Shown piece by piece: positions 53,901 through 63,645 of a stretch of 64,000 nucleotides of DNA. Made by a program: the position numbers and the translations under genes. The stretch spans positions 184,163 to 248,162 of the forward strand of contig CBDCHP010000007.1 in NCBI GenBank assembly GCA_965217265.1, read 5' to 3'. This stretch comes from JAGRGG01 sp965217265. GTDB lineage: Bacteria; Pseudomonadota; Alphaproteobacteria; Geminicoccales; Geminicoccaceae. Numbering within the stretch: the stretch's first letter is position 1; each line of letters starts with the position of its first letter. The notes below the pieces were generated by a model, which was not told the DNA's origin, did no database searches, and saw nothing but the letters and a program-made list of their open reading frames with translations.

Positions 53901-55169
53901 ATGCGTAATTCGGCGGTAGCGGGTGCGGGTACGGACGCGCCGCCCGCGTGGACGGGGCGCGACACCACCTGGATGCTGAGCCTCTTCGGCACGGCGGTGG
54001 GTGCCGGGATCCTGTTCTTGCCGATCAACGCCGGCATCGGCGGCTTTTGGCCCCTGGTGATCATGACGGCGCTGATCGGGCCGATGACCTACCTCTCGCA
54101 CCGGGGGCTGGCGCGCTTCGTCTGCTCGTCCTCGGTTCCGGGCAGTGACATCACGCAGGTGGTCGAGGAGCATTTCGGCCGCGGGGCGGGGCGGGCGATC
54201 ACGCTGCTCTACTTCCTCGCGATCTACCCCATCGTGCTGATCTACGGGGTCGGCATCACCAACACCGTCGGCAGCTTCATCGTCAACCAACTCGAAATGA
54301 CCGAGCCGCCGCGCTGGCTGCTGTCGGGCCTCCTCGTCGCCGGCATGATGGCGGTGATGATGGCGGGCGAGCGCGTCATGCTCCTCGTCACGCAGTTCCT
54401 GGTCTACCCGCTCGTCGTGATCTTGATCTTCCTCTCGCTCTACTTGATCCCCGAGTGGAACTTCGCCTCGGTGGGCGAGGCGCCCCCGTTCGGTCGGATG
54501 ATCTGGACGATCTGGATCACGATCCCCGTCCTCGTCTTCTCCTTCAACCACTCGCCCGCGATCTCGCAGTTCGTCGTGTCGCTGGAAAAGGAGTCGGGGC
54601 GCGGGGCCGCGCCGCGCGCCGACATGATCTTGCGCAACACGGCGCTGATGCTGCTGGGCTTCGTGATGCTGTTCGTCTTCTCGTGCGTGCTGGCGCTGAG
54701 CCCGGCGCAACTCGCCGAGGCGAAGGCGCAGAACCTGCCGATCCTCTCCTACCTCGCCAACGTTCAAGCGAGCCCGTTCATCAGCTACTTCGCCCCGATC
54801 GTCGCCTTCGTCGCCATCGTGTCGTCGTTCTTCGGCCACTATCTCGGCGCGAGCGAGGGCCTGCGCGGCGTCTGCCGCGGCCAGTTCGACCCCAAGGGCC
54901 GCCGGGTGAGCGACCCCGCGCTCAAGACGGCGATCACGGGCTTCCTCTTCGTCACGACGTGGCTCGTCGCGGTGCTCAACCCCAGCATCCTCGGCCTGAT
55001 CGAGACCCTGGCCGGCCCCGTCATCGCCGCCATCCTCTACCTCATGCCGATGTACGCGATCCATAAAGTACCGGCGCTCGCCCCCTATCGCGGCCGTATC
55101 AGCAACGTGTTCGTGGTCGTCGCCGGCCTCGTCGCGATGAGCGGCATCGTCTACGGCATCGTCGGCTAG
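53901..55169 (+). CDS. HAAAP-family serine/threonine (SdaC-like) amino-acid transporter
   Basis: 422 residues with about 11 TM segments. Residues 22-50 (TTWMLSLFGTAVGAGILFLP) give the family N-terminal TM1 signature. SFNHSPAISQFVVSLEKESG near 215 and FFGHYLGASEGLRGV near 315 match SdaC/TdcC-type proton symporters. The substrate is probably serine or threonine. ATG 53901 follows AAAGGAG. Confidence 0.85.
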   Translation: MRNSAVAGAGTDAPPAWTGRDTTWMLSLFGTAVGAGILFLPINAGIGGFWPLVIMTALIGPMTYLSHRGLARFVCSSSVPGSDITQVVEEHFGRGAGRAITLLYFLAIYPIVLIYGVGITNTVGSFIVNQLEMTEPPRWLLSGLLVAGMMAVMMAGERVMLLVTQFLVYPLVVILIFLSLYLIPEWNFASVGEAPPFGRMIWTIWITIPVLVFSFNHSPAISQFVVSLEKESGRGAAPRADMILRNTALMLLGFVMLFVFSCVLALSPAQLAEAKAQNLPILSYLANVQASPFISYFAPIVAFVAIVSSFFGHYLGASEGLRGVCRGQFDPKGRRVSDPALKTAITGFLFVTTWLVAVLNPSILGLIETLAGPVIAAILYLMPMYAIHKVPALAPYRGRISNVFVVVAGLVAMSGIVYGIVG

Positions 55170-55274
55170 ACTCGCCGCGGCATCGTCCGTCGTCGTCGCC
55201 CCCCACCCCCATCGAGACGGTGGTCGTCGCGTGGCCCTCGGCTTCGAGAACGACGAGGCCCGCCAGCGATGCGA

Positions 55275-57089
55275 TCACCGTCCCGCGGCGTAGCCTTGCA
55301 TGCCGCGCGGGTTGGCGGCGGCGCGCAGGTAGCGGCGGCCGTCGCGGGCCTCCTGGGCGCAGGCCGACAAGCGCCCTTCCGACCAGTCGGCGCCGACCTC
55401 GACGGCGTGGCCGCGCCGCTTCAGGCCCTCGATCGTCGCTTGCGGCATCCGCCCCTCGACGACGAGCGCGTTCGGCCTCGCCTCGCGCGGCCAGAACGAG
55501 CTCGGCCAGTGCTCCGAGTGGAACCCCGGCGCGTCGATCGCCTCTTGCAGGTTGAGCCCGTGGTGCAGGCAGCGCAGCAGGAAGACGAGCGACCACTGGT
55601 CCTGCTGGTCGCCGCCGGGCGTCCCCCAGGCGAGCCGCGGCCGCCCGTCTTTGAGCGCCATCGACGGCGTCAAGGTCGTGCGCGGGCGCTTGTTCGGCGC
55701 GATGGCGTTGGGCAGGCCCGCGTCGAGCCAGAACATCTGCGCGCGTGTCGAGAGGCCGAAGCCCAGCCCCGGCACGACCGGGCTCGACTGGAACCAGCCG
55801 CCGCTCGGGGTTGCCGCCACCATGTTGCCGAAGCGGTCGACGACGTCGATGTGGCAGGTGTCGCCGCGCAAGGTCCCCCGCCCGTCGGTCGGGGGCTCGC
55901 CGCCCACGCCCAGCATGGCGGCGACGCCGGGGCTGCCGGGGGCGGCGACGCGGTACGGCGGCGGGCGCGGCACACGACTGTTCACGCTTCCGGGGCGAAG
56001 GTCCAAACTGGCGTCGCCCCCGATCAGCCGGCGCCGCGCGGCGTTGTAGCCCTCGCCGAGCAGGGCCTCCAGCGGCACGTCGACGAAGTCGGGATCGCCG
56101 TACCACGCCTCGCGGTCGGCGAACGCCAGCTTGGCCGCCTCGACGACGCTGTGGACGAATTCGGGCCCATCTAAGTCCATCTCGGCCAGCGGCAGGCCGC
56201 GCAACAGCGCCAACTGCTGCAACAAGACGGGCCCCTGGCTCCACGGGCCGCACTTGGCGATCGTGTGGCCGTGATAGTCCAGCGTCACCGGCGCCTCGGT
56301 GGTGGCCGCCCAGGCCGCCATGTCGCCGCCGTTGAGGAGGCCGGCGTCGCGCCGCCCGCCCCCATCGGCGATCTCCAGCCGATAGAAGCGATCGACCGCC
56401 TCGGCGACGAAACCCTCGTACCACGCCCGCCGCGCCGCCTCGATCTGCCGTTCGCGGTCGCCGCCGGCGCCCGCCGCCTCGGCCAGGACGCGCCGGTAGG
56501 TGGCGGCGAGTGCCGGGTTGCAGAACAGGTCGCCCGGGCGCGGCATCGACGTGTCGTTGAGGTAGACTTCGGCCGAACTCGGCCAGTGCGCGCGAAACAG
56601 CGCCTCGACGCTCGCCATGGCGGCGACGATCGGCGGCACTAGCGGGTAGCCGTTGGTCGCGTAGTCGAGCGCGGGTGCCAGCACCTCGTCGAGCGGCAGG
56701 GTGCCGTGGTCGCGCAACAGCAAGAGCCACGCGCCGAACGCGCCCGGCACGCAGGCGGGCAAAAGGCCGGTGCCGGGGACGAGATCGAACCCGAGGCCCT
56801 TGAACCGCTCGGGCGTCGCCGCCGCCGGCGCCGTGCCCTGGCCGCAGATCACCTCGACGCGCCCGCTCTTGGCAGCGCAGGTCAGGATCGGCACCTCGCC
56901 GCCGGGGCCGTTCAGGTGGGGCTCGACCACCTGCAAGACGAATCCGCCCGCCGCCGCGGCGTCGAAGGCGTTGCCGCCGCGTTCTAAGACGCCCATCGCG
57001 GTCGCGCTCGCCAGCCAGTGCGTCGAGGCCGCGACCCCGAACATGCCCTTGATCTCCGGCCGGGTCGTGAAGCCGTTCGGTACGCTCAT
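55275..57089 (-). CDS. Gamma-glutamyltransferase family protein
   Basis: 604 residues of the Ntn-hydrolase family, normally self-cleaving before a Thr. The likely nucleophile is the Thr in RGDTCHIDVVDRFGNMVAAT near residue 395. The large subunit has GGNAFDAAAAGGFVLQVVEP near 38 and GPGGEVPIL, and the small subunit has ATPSGGWFQSSPVVPG and NKRPRTTLTPSMAL. No signal peptide is obvious, so it may be a cytoplasmic acylase rather than a periplasmic glutathione enzyme. It is divergent from the ThDP enzyme gene. Confidence 0.86.
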   Translation of the reverse strand: MSVPNGFTTRPEIKGMFGVAASTHWLASATAMGVLERGGNAFDAAAAGGFVLQVVEPHLNGPGGEVPILTCAAKSGRVEVICGQGTAPAAATPERFKGLGFDLVPGTGLLPACVPGAFGAWLLLLRDHGTLPLDEVLAPALDYATNGYPLVPPIVAAMASVEALFRAHWPSSAEVYLNDTSMPRPGDLFCNPALAATYRRVLAEAAGAGGDRERQIEAARRAWYEGFVAEAVDRFYRLEIADGGGRRDAGLLNGGDMAAWAATTEAPVTLDYHGHTIAKCGPWSQGPVLLQQLALLRGLPLAEMDLDGPEFVHSVVEAAKLAFADREAWYGDPDFVDVPLEALLGEGYNAARRRLIGGDASLDLRPGSVNSRVPRPPPYRVAAPGSPGVAAMLGVGGEPPTDGRGTLRGDTCHIDVVDRFGNMVAATPSGGWFQSSPVVPGLGFGLSTRAQMFWLDAGLPNAIAPNKRPRTTLTPSMALKDGRPRLAWGTPGGDQQDQWSLVFLLRCLHHGLNLQEAIDAPGFHSEHWPSSFWPREARPNALVVEGRMPQATIEGLKRRGHAVEVGADWSEGRLSACAQEARDGRRYLRAAANPRGMQGYAAGR

Positions 57090-57214
57090 GCCCGATCCCC
57101 CGTTGCCTCGCGGGCGCGAAGCTGCATGATGTTCATATGTATCAAGGAAGAGGCTTAGCCGGTCTGCCCGTCGCCGCAACGGTCTTCGCCGGTGCTGAGG
57201 GTTAGAGAAGCACG

Positions 57215-58903
57215 ATGAACCAGATGTCCGGCGCGGAGGCGCTCGTCAGGCTGTTGCAGGGCCACGGCGTCGAGGTCGTCTTCGGCCTTTGCGGCGACAC
57301 CAGCCTGCCGTTCTACGACGCGCTCTACCGCCTCGGCGGCGACGTGCGCCACGTCCTGACCCGCGACGAGCGCTCGGCCGCCTACATGGCCGACGTCTAC
57401 GCCCGCGTCTCGGGCAAGATCGGCGTCTGCGAGGGGCCGAGCGGCGGCGGGGCCACCTATATCCTGCCCGGCGTCGTCGAGGCGAACGAGTCCTCGATCG
57501 CGCTCCTGGCACTCACGACCGACATCGGCGTCGGCTCGCGCGGGCGCTTTGCCCTCACCGAACTCGACCAGGAGGCGCTGTTTCGGCCGCTGACCAAGTG
57601 GAACAAGGTCATCGACCGGAGCGACGCCCTGCCGCGCGCGGTCCGCCAAGCATTTCGCGCCGCAACCACCGGCCGCTCCGGCGCCGTCCACCTCGGCCTG
57701 CCGATGGACGTGCAAAAGGGCGCCGTGGACGCCGACGACGTCTGGGCCGAGCCGGCGTTCGGCCGCTTTCCAGCCCTGCCCGCCGCGGCCGACGCGACGG
57801 CCGTGGAACGGGCGGCCGAGGCGCTGCTGGCGGCGGAGCGCCCCCTCCTCCTCTGCGGCGGCGGGCCGGTCATCGCCCGCGCCCGCGCCGAGGTGACGGC
57901 GCTCGCCGAACGCTTGGGCGCCCCCGTCGCCACCTCGATCAGCGGCCAGGGCGCCGTCCTCGACGATCACGCCTTGGCGCTCGGCGTCGTCGGCTCGAAC
58001 GGCGGTTCGGACGAGACCCGCGCCGTTCTCGACGCCGCCGACCTCGTCGTCATGATCGGCTGCCGGGCCGGCTCGGTGACGACCGAGCGCTGGCGCCACC
58101 CGAAGCCGGGCCGTCGTATCGTCCACCTCGACGCCGACCCGGCGGTGATCGGGGCCAACTACCCAACCGAGGTCGCGCTCTTAGGGGATGCCAAGGCGAC
58201 GCTGCGGGCCCTCCTGCAAGCAATCGACGGACGCGCGGGTGCGGCGGCGCCCGACGACGCGCAAGCACGGGTCGGGGCGGCGAAGGCGGCCAAGTTCGCC
58301 CGCTTCGAGGCTCTCGCCGCCTCGAACGAGACGCCGATCCGGCCCGAGCGCGTGGTGCGCGAGTTGGGACGGCTCTTGCCGCCCGACGCGATCGTCGTCG
58401 CCGATCCCGGCACGCCCTGCCCCTACCTCTCGGCCTACCACGAACTCCGCCACCCCGATGCGCGGCTGATCAGCAACCGGGCGCACGGCGCGCTCGGCTA
58501 CTCGCTGCCCGGCGTCGTCGGCGCCCACGTCGCCCGGCCGTCGGCCAAGTGCGTCGCCGTCATGGGCGACGGCAGCTTCGGCTTCAACGCCGGCGAGTTG
58601 GAGACGGTCGCGCGCTTGAACGCCCCGGTGACGATGATCGTCCTCTCGAACGCCACGTTCGGCTGGATCAAGGCAGGGCAAAACGCCGGCTTCGGGCGGC
58701 GCTTCTATTCGGTCGACTTCGATCGCGTCGACCACGCCCGCGTCGCCGAGGCGTTCCGCGTCAAGGCGTGGCGGGTCGAGGACCCGAACGACCTGGACAC
58801 CGCCTTGAAGGCCGCGTTGGCGCACGGCGGGCCGAGCCTGATCGACGTCACCGTCCAGCCGCTGCACGAGGCGGCCGCCCCGGTCACGGAGTGGATCGCC
58901 TGA
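57215..58903 (+). CDS. Thiamine diphosphate-dependent enzyme (acetolactate synthase-like superfamily)
   Basis: 562 residues with the three-domain ThDP layout. The N-terminal PYR domain has the catalytic Glu in RDERSAAYMADVYARVSG near residue 52, the central domain runs about 190-330, and the C-terminal PP domain has the ThDP motif GDGSFGFNAGELETV ending in LSN near 450-480. It is not clearly IlvB, oxalyl-CoA decarboxylase or benzoylformate decarboxylase. It lies 40 bp upstream of a TAXI-TRAP transporter, so a role on the imported acid is likely. The substrate is unknown. Confidence 0.82.
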   Translation: MNQMSGAEALVRLLQGHGVEVVFGLCGDTSLPFYDALYRLGGDVRHVLTRDERSAAYMADVYARVSGKIGVCEGPSGGGATYILPGVVEANESSIALLALTTDIGVGSRGRFALTELDQEALFRPLTKWNKVIDRSDALPRAVRQAFRAATTGRSGAVHLGLPMDVQKGAVDADDVWAEPAFGRFPALPAAADATAVERAAEALLAAERPLLLCGGGPVIARARAEVTALAERLGAPVATSISGQGAVLDDHALALGVVGSNGGSDETRAVLDAADLVVMIGCRAGSVTTERWRHPKPGRRIVHLDADPAVIGANYPTEVALLGDAKATLRALLQAIDGRAGAAAPDDAQARVGAAKAAKFARFEALAASNETPIRPERVVRELGRLLPPDAIVVADPGTPCPYLSAYHELRHPDARLISNRAHGALGYSLPGVVGAHVARPSAKCVAVMGDGSFGFNAGELETVARLNAPVTMIVLSNATFGWIKAGQNAGFGRRFYSVDFDRVDHARVAEAFRVKAWRVEDPNDLDTALKAALAHGGPSLIDVTVQPLHEAAAPVTEWIA

Positions 58904-58943
58904 AGCCCTTGTTCTGCCAAGCAACGATAAGGAGAAGCCCCCC

Positions 58944-59963
58944 ATGAAGTCGAAGCCCGACACCCTGCTCCCGACCGCGCTCTCGCGCCGTGGCGCGGTC
59001 CGTCTCGGCCTCGCCGGCACGGCCGCGTTCGGCCTCGCCGGGGTCCGCCGGCCCGCCCTCGCGCAGCAGAGCTTCCAGTGGGGCTCCTCGTCGATCGGCT
59101 CGACCGGCTACGTCATCATGGAGGGGCTCGCCTCGACCGTGAACCGCCACACCGACCTGAAGAACGCCTCGATGGCGACGAGCGGCGGCACCGAGAACAT
59201 GCAGCTCTTCCACGAGGGCATCATCCAGTTCGGGCAGACGACCTCGACCGACTGGCTGCCGGCGAGCGAGGGCGAGAGCCCCTACCCCGAGCCGATCACC
59301 GTCCACCAGATGTTCGCCTACACCCTGTTCAACTGCACGCCGATGGTCCGCGCCGACAGCGACATCCGGACGCTCGACGACCTGCGCGGGCGGCGCTGCA
59401 TGCCGTCGCCGGCCGGAAGCTCGACCGCGACCATGTGGCGGGTGCTGTTCGAGGCGGCCGGCATCCAAGACGAGGTGGACTGGACCTACGGCTCCTGGCG
59501 CGAGACCTACGACGCGCTGCGCGGCGGTGCCGTCGACTGCATCCCCTCCTTGCTGACCAACGGCCGCCCGGCGCCCGTCTTGTCGGAGCTGAGCGCGACC
59601 ACGCCCGTGCGGATGCTGCCGATCTCGCAGGAATTGATCGCGGCGGCGAAGAAGCTGAACCCCGGCATCGCGCTCGGCACCATCCCGGCCGGCGCCGCCG
59701 AAGGCATCGAGGCGGCCGCCCCCGCCGCCTCCTTCTCCGGCGTGCTCGCGGCGTCCCCCGACGTGGGCGAGGACGACGCCTACGCCGTGATGGCGGCGAT
59801 CTTCGAGAACGCCGAGGAGGTGCAGAAGCTCGGCGTGCAGTTCAAGGACATCGGGCTCGACTTCGCCGCCGAGTACCTCGTCGAGGGCTTTGCGGTCCAC
59901 AAGGGGGCGGCGAGGTACTTCAAGGAGAAGGGCGTCTGGCGCGAGGGGATGATCGAGGCTTAA
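58944..59963 (+). CDS. TAXI-family TRAP transporter solute-binding protein
   Basis: 339 residues with a twin-arginine-like signal (SRRGAVRLGLAGTAAFGLAG). The mature part has WGSSSIGSTGYVIMEGLAST, then ATSGGTENMQLFHEGIIQFG and DLRGRRCMPSPAGSSTATMW, typical of TAXI proteins that pair with fused 4TM-12TM TRAP permeases; ligands are usually organic acids. It is followed 17 bp later by the permease gene. Confidence 0.86.
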   Translation: MKSKPDTLLPTALSRRGAVRLGLAGTAAFGLAGVRRPALAQQSFQWGSSSIGSTGYVIMEGLASTVNRHTDLKNASMATSGGTENMQLFHEGIIQFGQTTSTDWLPASEGESPYPEPITVHQMFAYTLFNCTPMVRADSDIRTLDDLRGRRCMPSPAGSSTATMWRVLFEAAGIQDEVDWTYGSWRETYDALRGGAVDCIPSLLTNGRPAPVLSELSATTPVRMLPISQELIAAAKKLNPGIALGTIPAGAAEGIEAAAPAASFSGVLAASPDVGEDDAYAVMAAIFENAEEVQKLGVQFKDIGLDFAAEYLVEGFAVHKGAARYFKEKGVWREGMIEA

Positions 59964-59980
59964 GCGCCGGGGCCGCGGGC

Positions 59981-61951
59981 GTGATCGCCGGCCCTGGGCG
60001 CACGCTCGCGGGCTACTTCGCCGACGAGGAGCGGTCGGCCCCGCCCTGGCTCACCGTCCTCCTCGGGTTCGCCGCCGGCGTCTACGTTCTCGGCCACGTC
60101 GTCCAGGTGGTCGACTACGTCCTGCCGGCCGGCCAGTTCAAGATCCTCCACGTCGGCGGGGCGGCGGCCTTGATCTTCCTCGCCGCGGCGCGCGGCGGGG
60201 CGGGGGGCCTGTCGCGTTGGGCGCATCTGGCCCTCGCCGCGGCGGCCTTCGGGGTGATCGGTTACGTCTTCGCCGAGCACGACGCGCTCACCTCGACCCG
60301 CTCGTTCCTGCCCAACGCCACCGACTTCTACGTCGCCTGCCTCCTGCTCGGGCTTTGCCTCTACGCCTGCAGGCGAGAGTGGGGCTGGACCGTCGTCGCC
60401 GTCGCCGTCCTCGGCCTGCTCTACGGCTATTTCGGCCAAGCCATGCCCGAGGGGCTGCTCTACCACGGCGGCCTCAGTCCCCGCCGGCTGATCGGCTACA
60501 CCTCGATCCCCTACTTCAGCGGCCTCTTGGGCGGGCTTGCCGAACTCTCGGCCGGGACGATCTTCCCCTTCATGCTGCTGGCGGCCGCTTTGCAGAACAC
60601 CGGCTGCGTCGGCTTCATCATGCGCACCGCGTACCGCATCGGCGGGAAGAGCCGGGCAGGGCCCGCCCAGGTCGCCGTGATCTCCAGCGGCTTCATGGGC
60701 ATGGTCTCGGGCTCCAGCGTCGCCAACGTCGCCTCGACCGGGGCGCTCACCATCCCCTTGATGCAGCGCGTCGGCTTTCGACCCGAATTCGCCGGCGCCG
60801 TCGAGGCGGTGGCCTCGACCGGGGGCCAGATTACCCCGCCGGTGATGGGCCTCGCCGCGTTCCTGATCGTCGGCCTCACCGGCCTGCCCTACGGCGAGAT
60901 CGTCGTCGCCGCCGTTCTCCCGGCGGCGATCTACTACCTCCACCTCATGCTGGCCGTGCACCTGCGCGCGGCGAAGCACGGCCTCGACGCCTCAAGCGGC
61001 ACCGAGACCGACCCGGCCTTCGCCGCCGACGTCGGCCTCGCGCGCGACGTTCTGCGCCACCTGCACTTCTTCGTCGCCATGGCCTACCTCGTCTGGGTAC
61101 TGCTCGCGACCAACCTGCCCGGCCGCACGGCGATCGAGGCGACCGGCCTCCTGCTCGGCCTCTTCGCCCTGCGCGAGATCGCGCTTTGCTGGCGCGGCGT
61201 CGGCGCCGTCGCGGCCGGGATCGGCCGCCTCGTCGGCCGCACCGCCTATGATGGGGCGCTGCGCGGTGCCGGGGTCGGCGTCGTCGTCGCCGTCATCGGC
61301 GTCTTGGTCGACATCCTGGCCGTGACCGGCTTTGCCCAGAAGCTCTCGTTCGCCATGCTGGAATTGGCGCAGGGTAATCTCTGGCTGCTCTTGCCGCTGG
61401 CCGCCCTCGCCTGCCTCGCCTTCGGCCTCGGCTTGCCGACTTCGGCCGCCTACATCCTGGTGGCACTTCTAGGCGCCCCGGCCCTGGTCGATCTCGGCGT
61501 GCCGCTCTTGGCCGCGCACTTCTTCGTCTTCTTCTTCGCCAACGTCTCGGCGATCACGCCGCCCGTCGCCGTGTCGTGCCTCGTCGCCGCCAAGATTGCC
61601 GGCGGCGACTTCTTCAAGACCAGCTTCACCGCCGTGCGCTTAGGCCTGCCGGGCTTTGTCCTGCCCTTCCTCTTCGTCGTCCACCCGGAGATCCTGGGGC
61701 TTGGCGCCGGCCCGGCCTACGCCGCCCTCGTCGCCGTCATGGCGCTCCTGGGCGTCGCGGCCTTGAACGTCCTGGTCGAGGGCTACCTGCTGCGCCCGCT
61801 TCGCCCCGTCGAGCGCCTGCTGCTCCTGCCCGCCGCACTCGGCCTCTTGCACCCGAGCCTGTGGGCGTCGCTCGTAGGCATCGCGCTCTTCGCCGGCGTC
61901 GCGCTCGCGCAGTGGCGATCGCGCCGGCTCAGCCGGCCCAGGACGGCGTGA
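59981..61951 (+). CDS. TRAP transporter fused permease (4TM/12TM)
   Basis: 656 residues with about 16-18 hydrophobic segments. The N-terminal part is the small DctQ-like unit. The DctM-like part has FMGMVSGSSVANVASTGALT near residue 245, STGGQITPPVMGLAAFLIVG near 280 and a matching ANVSAITPPVAVSCLVAAKI near 520. The start is taken as GTG 59981, 17 bp after the binding-protein stop. It overlaps the convergent VOC gene by 23 bp. Confidence 0.86.
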   Translation: MIAGPGRTLAGYFADEERSAPPWLTVLLGFAAGVYVLGHVVQVVDYVLPAGQFKILHVGGAAALIFLAAARGGAGGLSRWAHLALAAAAFGVIGYVFAEHDALTSTRSFLPNATDFYVACLLLGLCLYACRREWGWTVVAVAVLGLLYGYFGQAMPEGLLYHGGLSPRRLIGYTSIPYFSGLLGGLAELSAGTIFPFMLLAAALQNTGCVGFIMRTAYRIGGKSRAGPAQVAVISSGFMGMVSGSSVANVASTGALTIPLMQRVGFRPEFAGAVEAVASTGGQITPPVMGLAAFLIVGLTGLPYGEIVVAAVLPAAIYYLHLMLAVHLRAAKHGLDASSGTETDPAFAADVGLARDVLRHLHFFVAMAYLVWVLLATNLPGRTAIEATGLLLGLFALREIALCWRGVGAVAAGIGRLVGRTAYDGALRGAGVGVVVAVIGVLVDILAVTGFAQKLSFAMLELAQGNLWLLLPLAALACLAFGLGLPTSAAYILVALLGAPALVDLGVPLLAAHFFVFFFANVSAITPPVAVSCLVAAKIAGGDFFKTSFTAVRLGLPGFVLPFLFVVHPEILGLGAGPAYAALVAVMALLGVAALNVLVEGYLLRPLRPVERLLLLPAALGLLHPSLWASLVGIALFAGVALAQWRSRRLSRPRTA

Positions 61952-62840
61952 CGCCCCGGCGGGTCAGGGTCACGAAACCGCCGAGTTCGACGGGCAAGGC
62001 GTAAGTGCCCTCGCCGGCCGCGAACCCGCCCACGAGGCCGGCGGCCTTAAACCACGCAGCGCTCGCGGCGGGATCGGCGGCGCCCAGGCCCAAACCTGCG
62101 ATCCAGGGCGGCGGGGGCGGGACGATCCCCGCCGGCAGGCGATCCCTCACCGCGTCGAGCGACGCCAGCACGAGGCGCCCGCGGTCGAGCGCCACCGCCC
62201 GCCGACTGTCGTCCAAGGACACCGGGGCACGGTCGAGGAGACGCCCGAAGCGCGCCGCCGCCTCGTCAAGGTCGGCGACGACGATCAGGACCGCCTCCAG
62301 CGAGGCCACGCCGTTCGGGTGCTCCATCCAGGCGTCTTGCCAGACAGTCGCCTCGGTGTGGTGGGTCAGGAGCTGCATCCGCCCCTCCGGCATGAGCCCC
62401 GGTGGCAGGCGCAGCACGGTGAACCGCGCCTCGCCCCTGCCGCCCCCGACGAGGTCGACCTCGCGCCGCAGGTGGACCGGCGGGCTCGGTTCGAGGCCGG
62501 CCTGCCCCAGCCGCGCGTGCGCCGCATCCGCGTCGGCGACGCCGAACGCGACGAGGTGGAGGCCGACGTGGCGCTCGATTGCGGCCTCGAACTGGCGCGC
62601 GAGGTCGCCCTTCGACACGGCGGTGAGCAGCTCGACGTAGCCCTGGCGCAACATCAAGCAGCAGTTCGCCATCCCGGCCGGCACCGCCCCGCCCGGCGTC
62701 TGATTGAACTGCCGGGTGAAGGGGGTGGGCGTGAACCCAAGCCGCACCAACGCCGCCGCGGCCGCCTCCATGTCGGGGACGAAGAACGCGGCGTGGTCGA
62801 GGAACGTCGCGTCGCCTTCGGGCAGTTGCCGCGCGTTCAT
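61929..62840 (-). CDS. VOC/glyoxalase-like domain protein
   Basis: 303 residues with two VOC half-domains: FLDHAAFFVPDMEAAAAALV near residue 13 and EAVLIVVADLDEAAARFGRL near 180. HVGLHLVAFGVADADAAHAR near 85 and TEATVWQDAWMEHPNGV near 160 resemble the VOC family next to ThDP and TRAP genes in other bacteria. The reaction is unknown. ATG 62840 follows GAGAGA. Confidence 0.78.
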   Translation of the reverse strand: MNARQLPEGDATFLDHAAFFVPDMEAAAAALVRLGFTPTPFTRQFNQTPGGAVPAGMANCCLMLRQGYVELLTAVSKGDLARQFEAAIERHVGLHLVAFGVADADAAHARLGQAGLEPSPPVHLRREVDLVGGGRGEARFTVLRLPPGLMPEGRMQLLTHHTEATVWQDAWMEHPNGVASLEAVLIVVADLDEAAARFGRLLDRAPVSLDDSRRAVALDRGRLVLASLDAVRDRLPAGIVPPPPPWIAGLGLGAADPAASAAWFKAAGLVGGFAAGEGTYALPVELGGFVTLTRRGVTPSWAG

Positions 62841-62880
62841 GCTGTTTCTCTCACGCACCAACTCATTGGATCGAGATCGA

Positions 62881-62912
62881 AGGCCCCCGCGCCGGCGGAC
62901 GCGCGAGCGTTC
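62881..62912. repeat. Half copy of the dispersed inverted-repeat element
   Basis: Only one arm is present: a GGCCCCC block, then GCGCCGGCGGACGCGCGAGC and GTTC, matching the right arm of the full copies with changes. It lies two bases from the sodC stop. Confidence 0.6.
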
Positions 62913-62914
62913 TC

Positions 62915-63421
62915 CTACTGCTCGATCACGGCGCAGGCGACGCGGTCGCCGGCGTCGCCCGAGGGCTGGCTCTCGTAGTCGTCGGCGCCGCTGTGCACGA
63001 TGATGGCCGAGCCGTCGTCGTCGAACAGCGGGTTGTCGCCGTCGTCCTCCAGCGACACGTGCTCGTTGAAGGCGTGCGCGCGCAGCTTGCCGTCCTCGCC
63101 GACGAACTGGTTGGGCATGTCGCCCGGGTGGGGGCCGCCCTCGACGAGGTAGCCGTGCTCCATGTCGCCGGCGTAGTGGCCGCCGGCCGACTCAAAGCCG
63201 TCGGACTGGTCGCACGCGCCGGTCTCGTGGATGTGAAAGCCGTGCTCGCCCGCGCTCAACCCGTCGACGTCGACGTCGATCAAGACGCCGTTCGGCGTCT
63301 GGGTGAGTTCGGCCGTGCCGATCTCCTCGCCGTTCGTGTCGACGAAGGTGGCGGTGGCGGCGAGTGCCGGGCCGGCGGCCAGGGCCAGGAGCGGGGCGAA
63401 CAGGTACGTGCGGATACGCAT
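62915..63421 (-). CDS. sodC: Periplasmic Cu/Zn superoxide dismutase
   Basis: 168 residues with a signal peptide (about 1-21). Metal ligands are in HGFHIHETGACD near residue 60, SAGGHYAG near 78 and GGPHPGDMPNQF near 95, with a late His in AIIVHSGADDY near 144; the conserved Cys pair is in GACD and RVACAVIEQ. It is an extracytoplasmic partner to the cytoplasmic sodB at 45084. Confidence 0.94.
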   Translation of the reverse strand: MRIRTYLFAPLLALAAGPALAATATFVDTNGEEIGTAELTQTPNGVLIDVDVDGLSAGEHGFHIHETGACDQSDGFESAGGHYAGDMEHGYLVEGGPHPGDMPNQFVGEDGKLRAHAFNEHVSLEDDGDNPLFDDDGSAIIVHSGADDYESQPSGDAGDRVACAVIEQ

Positions 63422-63498
63422 CGATGGATACCTCCCTTGTGGTGTGCGCAGGCTTAACGCGGCGGGACGCGGTTCGGTTCACGCCATGTGCTTTTTTT

Positions 63499-63645
63499 AC
63501 GCTGCGCGTGCGCTGCCGCGCGGCCTTTTTCTTCTCTTGTTTATCTTTTATTCGAAGCTGGCCCCCGGCGTCGCGGCCAGCCCCCTACGTTAACACTGGC
63601 AATAAGAAAGAAGGGAAAGCCCCGCGCAGCGGACGCGAAGCGTTC
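63499..63645. repeat. Dispersed inverted-repeat element, copy 5
   Basis: About 147 bp. The left arm is diverged (ACGCTGCGCGTGCGCTGCCG, then T-rich). The core has TACGTTAACACTGGCAATAAG as in copy 4. The right arm is consensus (CGCAGCGGACGCGAAGCGTT then C). It overlaps the TGA stop of the truncated gene on the right, and lies upstream of sodC. Confidence 0.8.
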
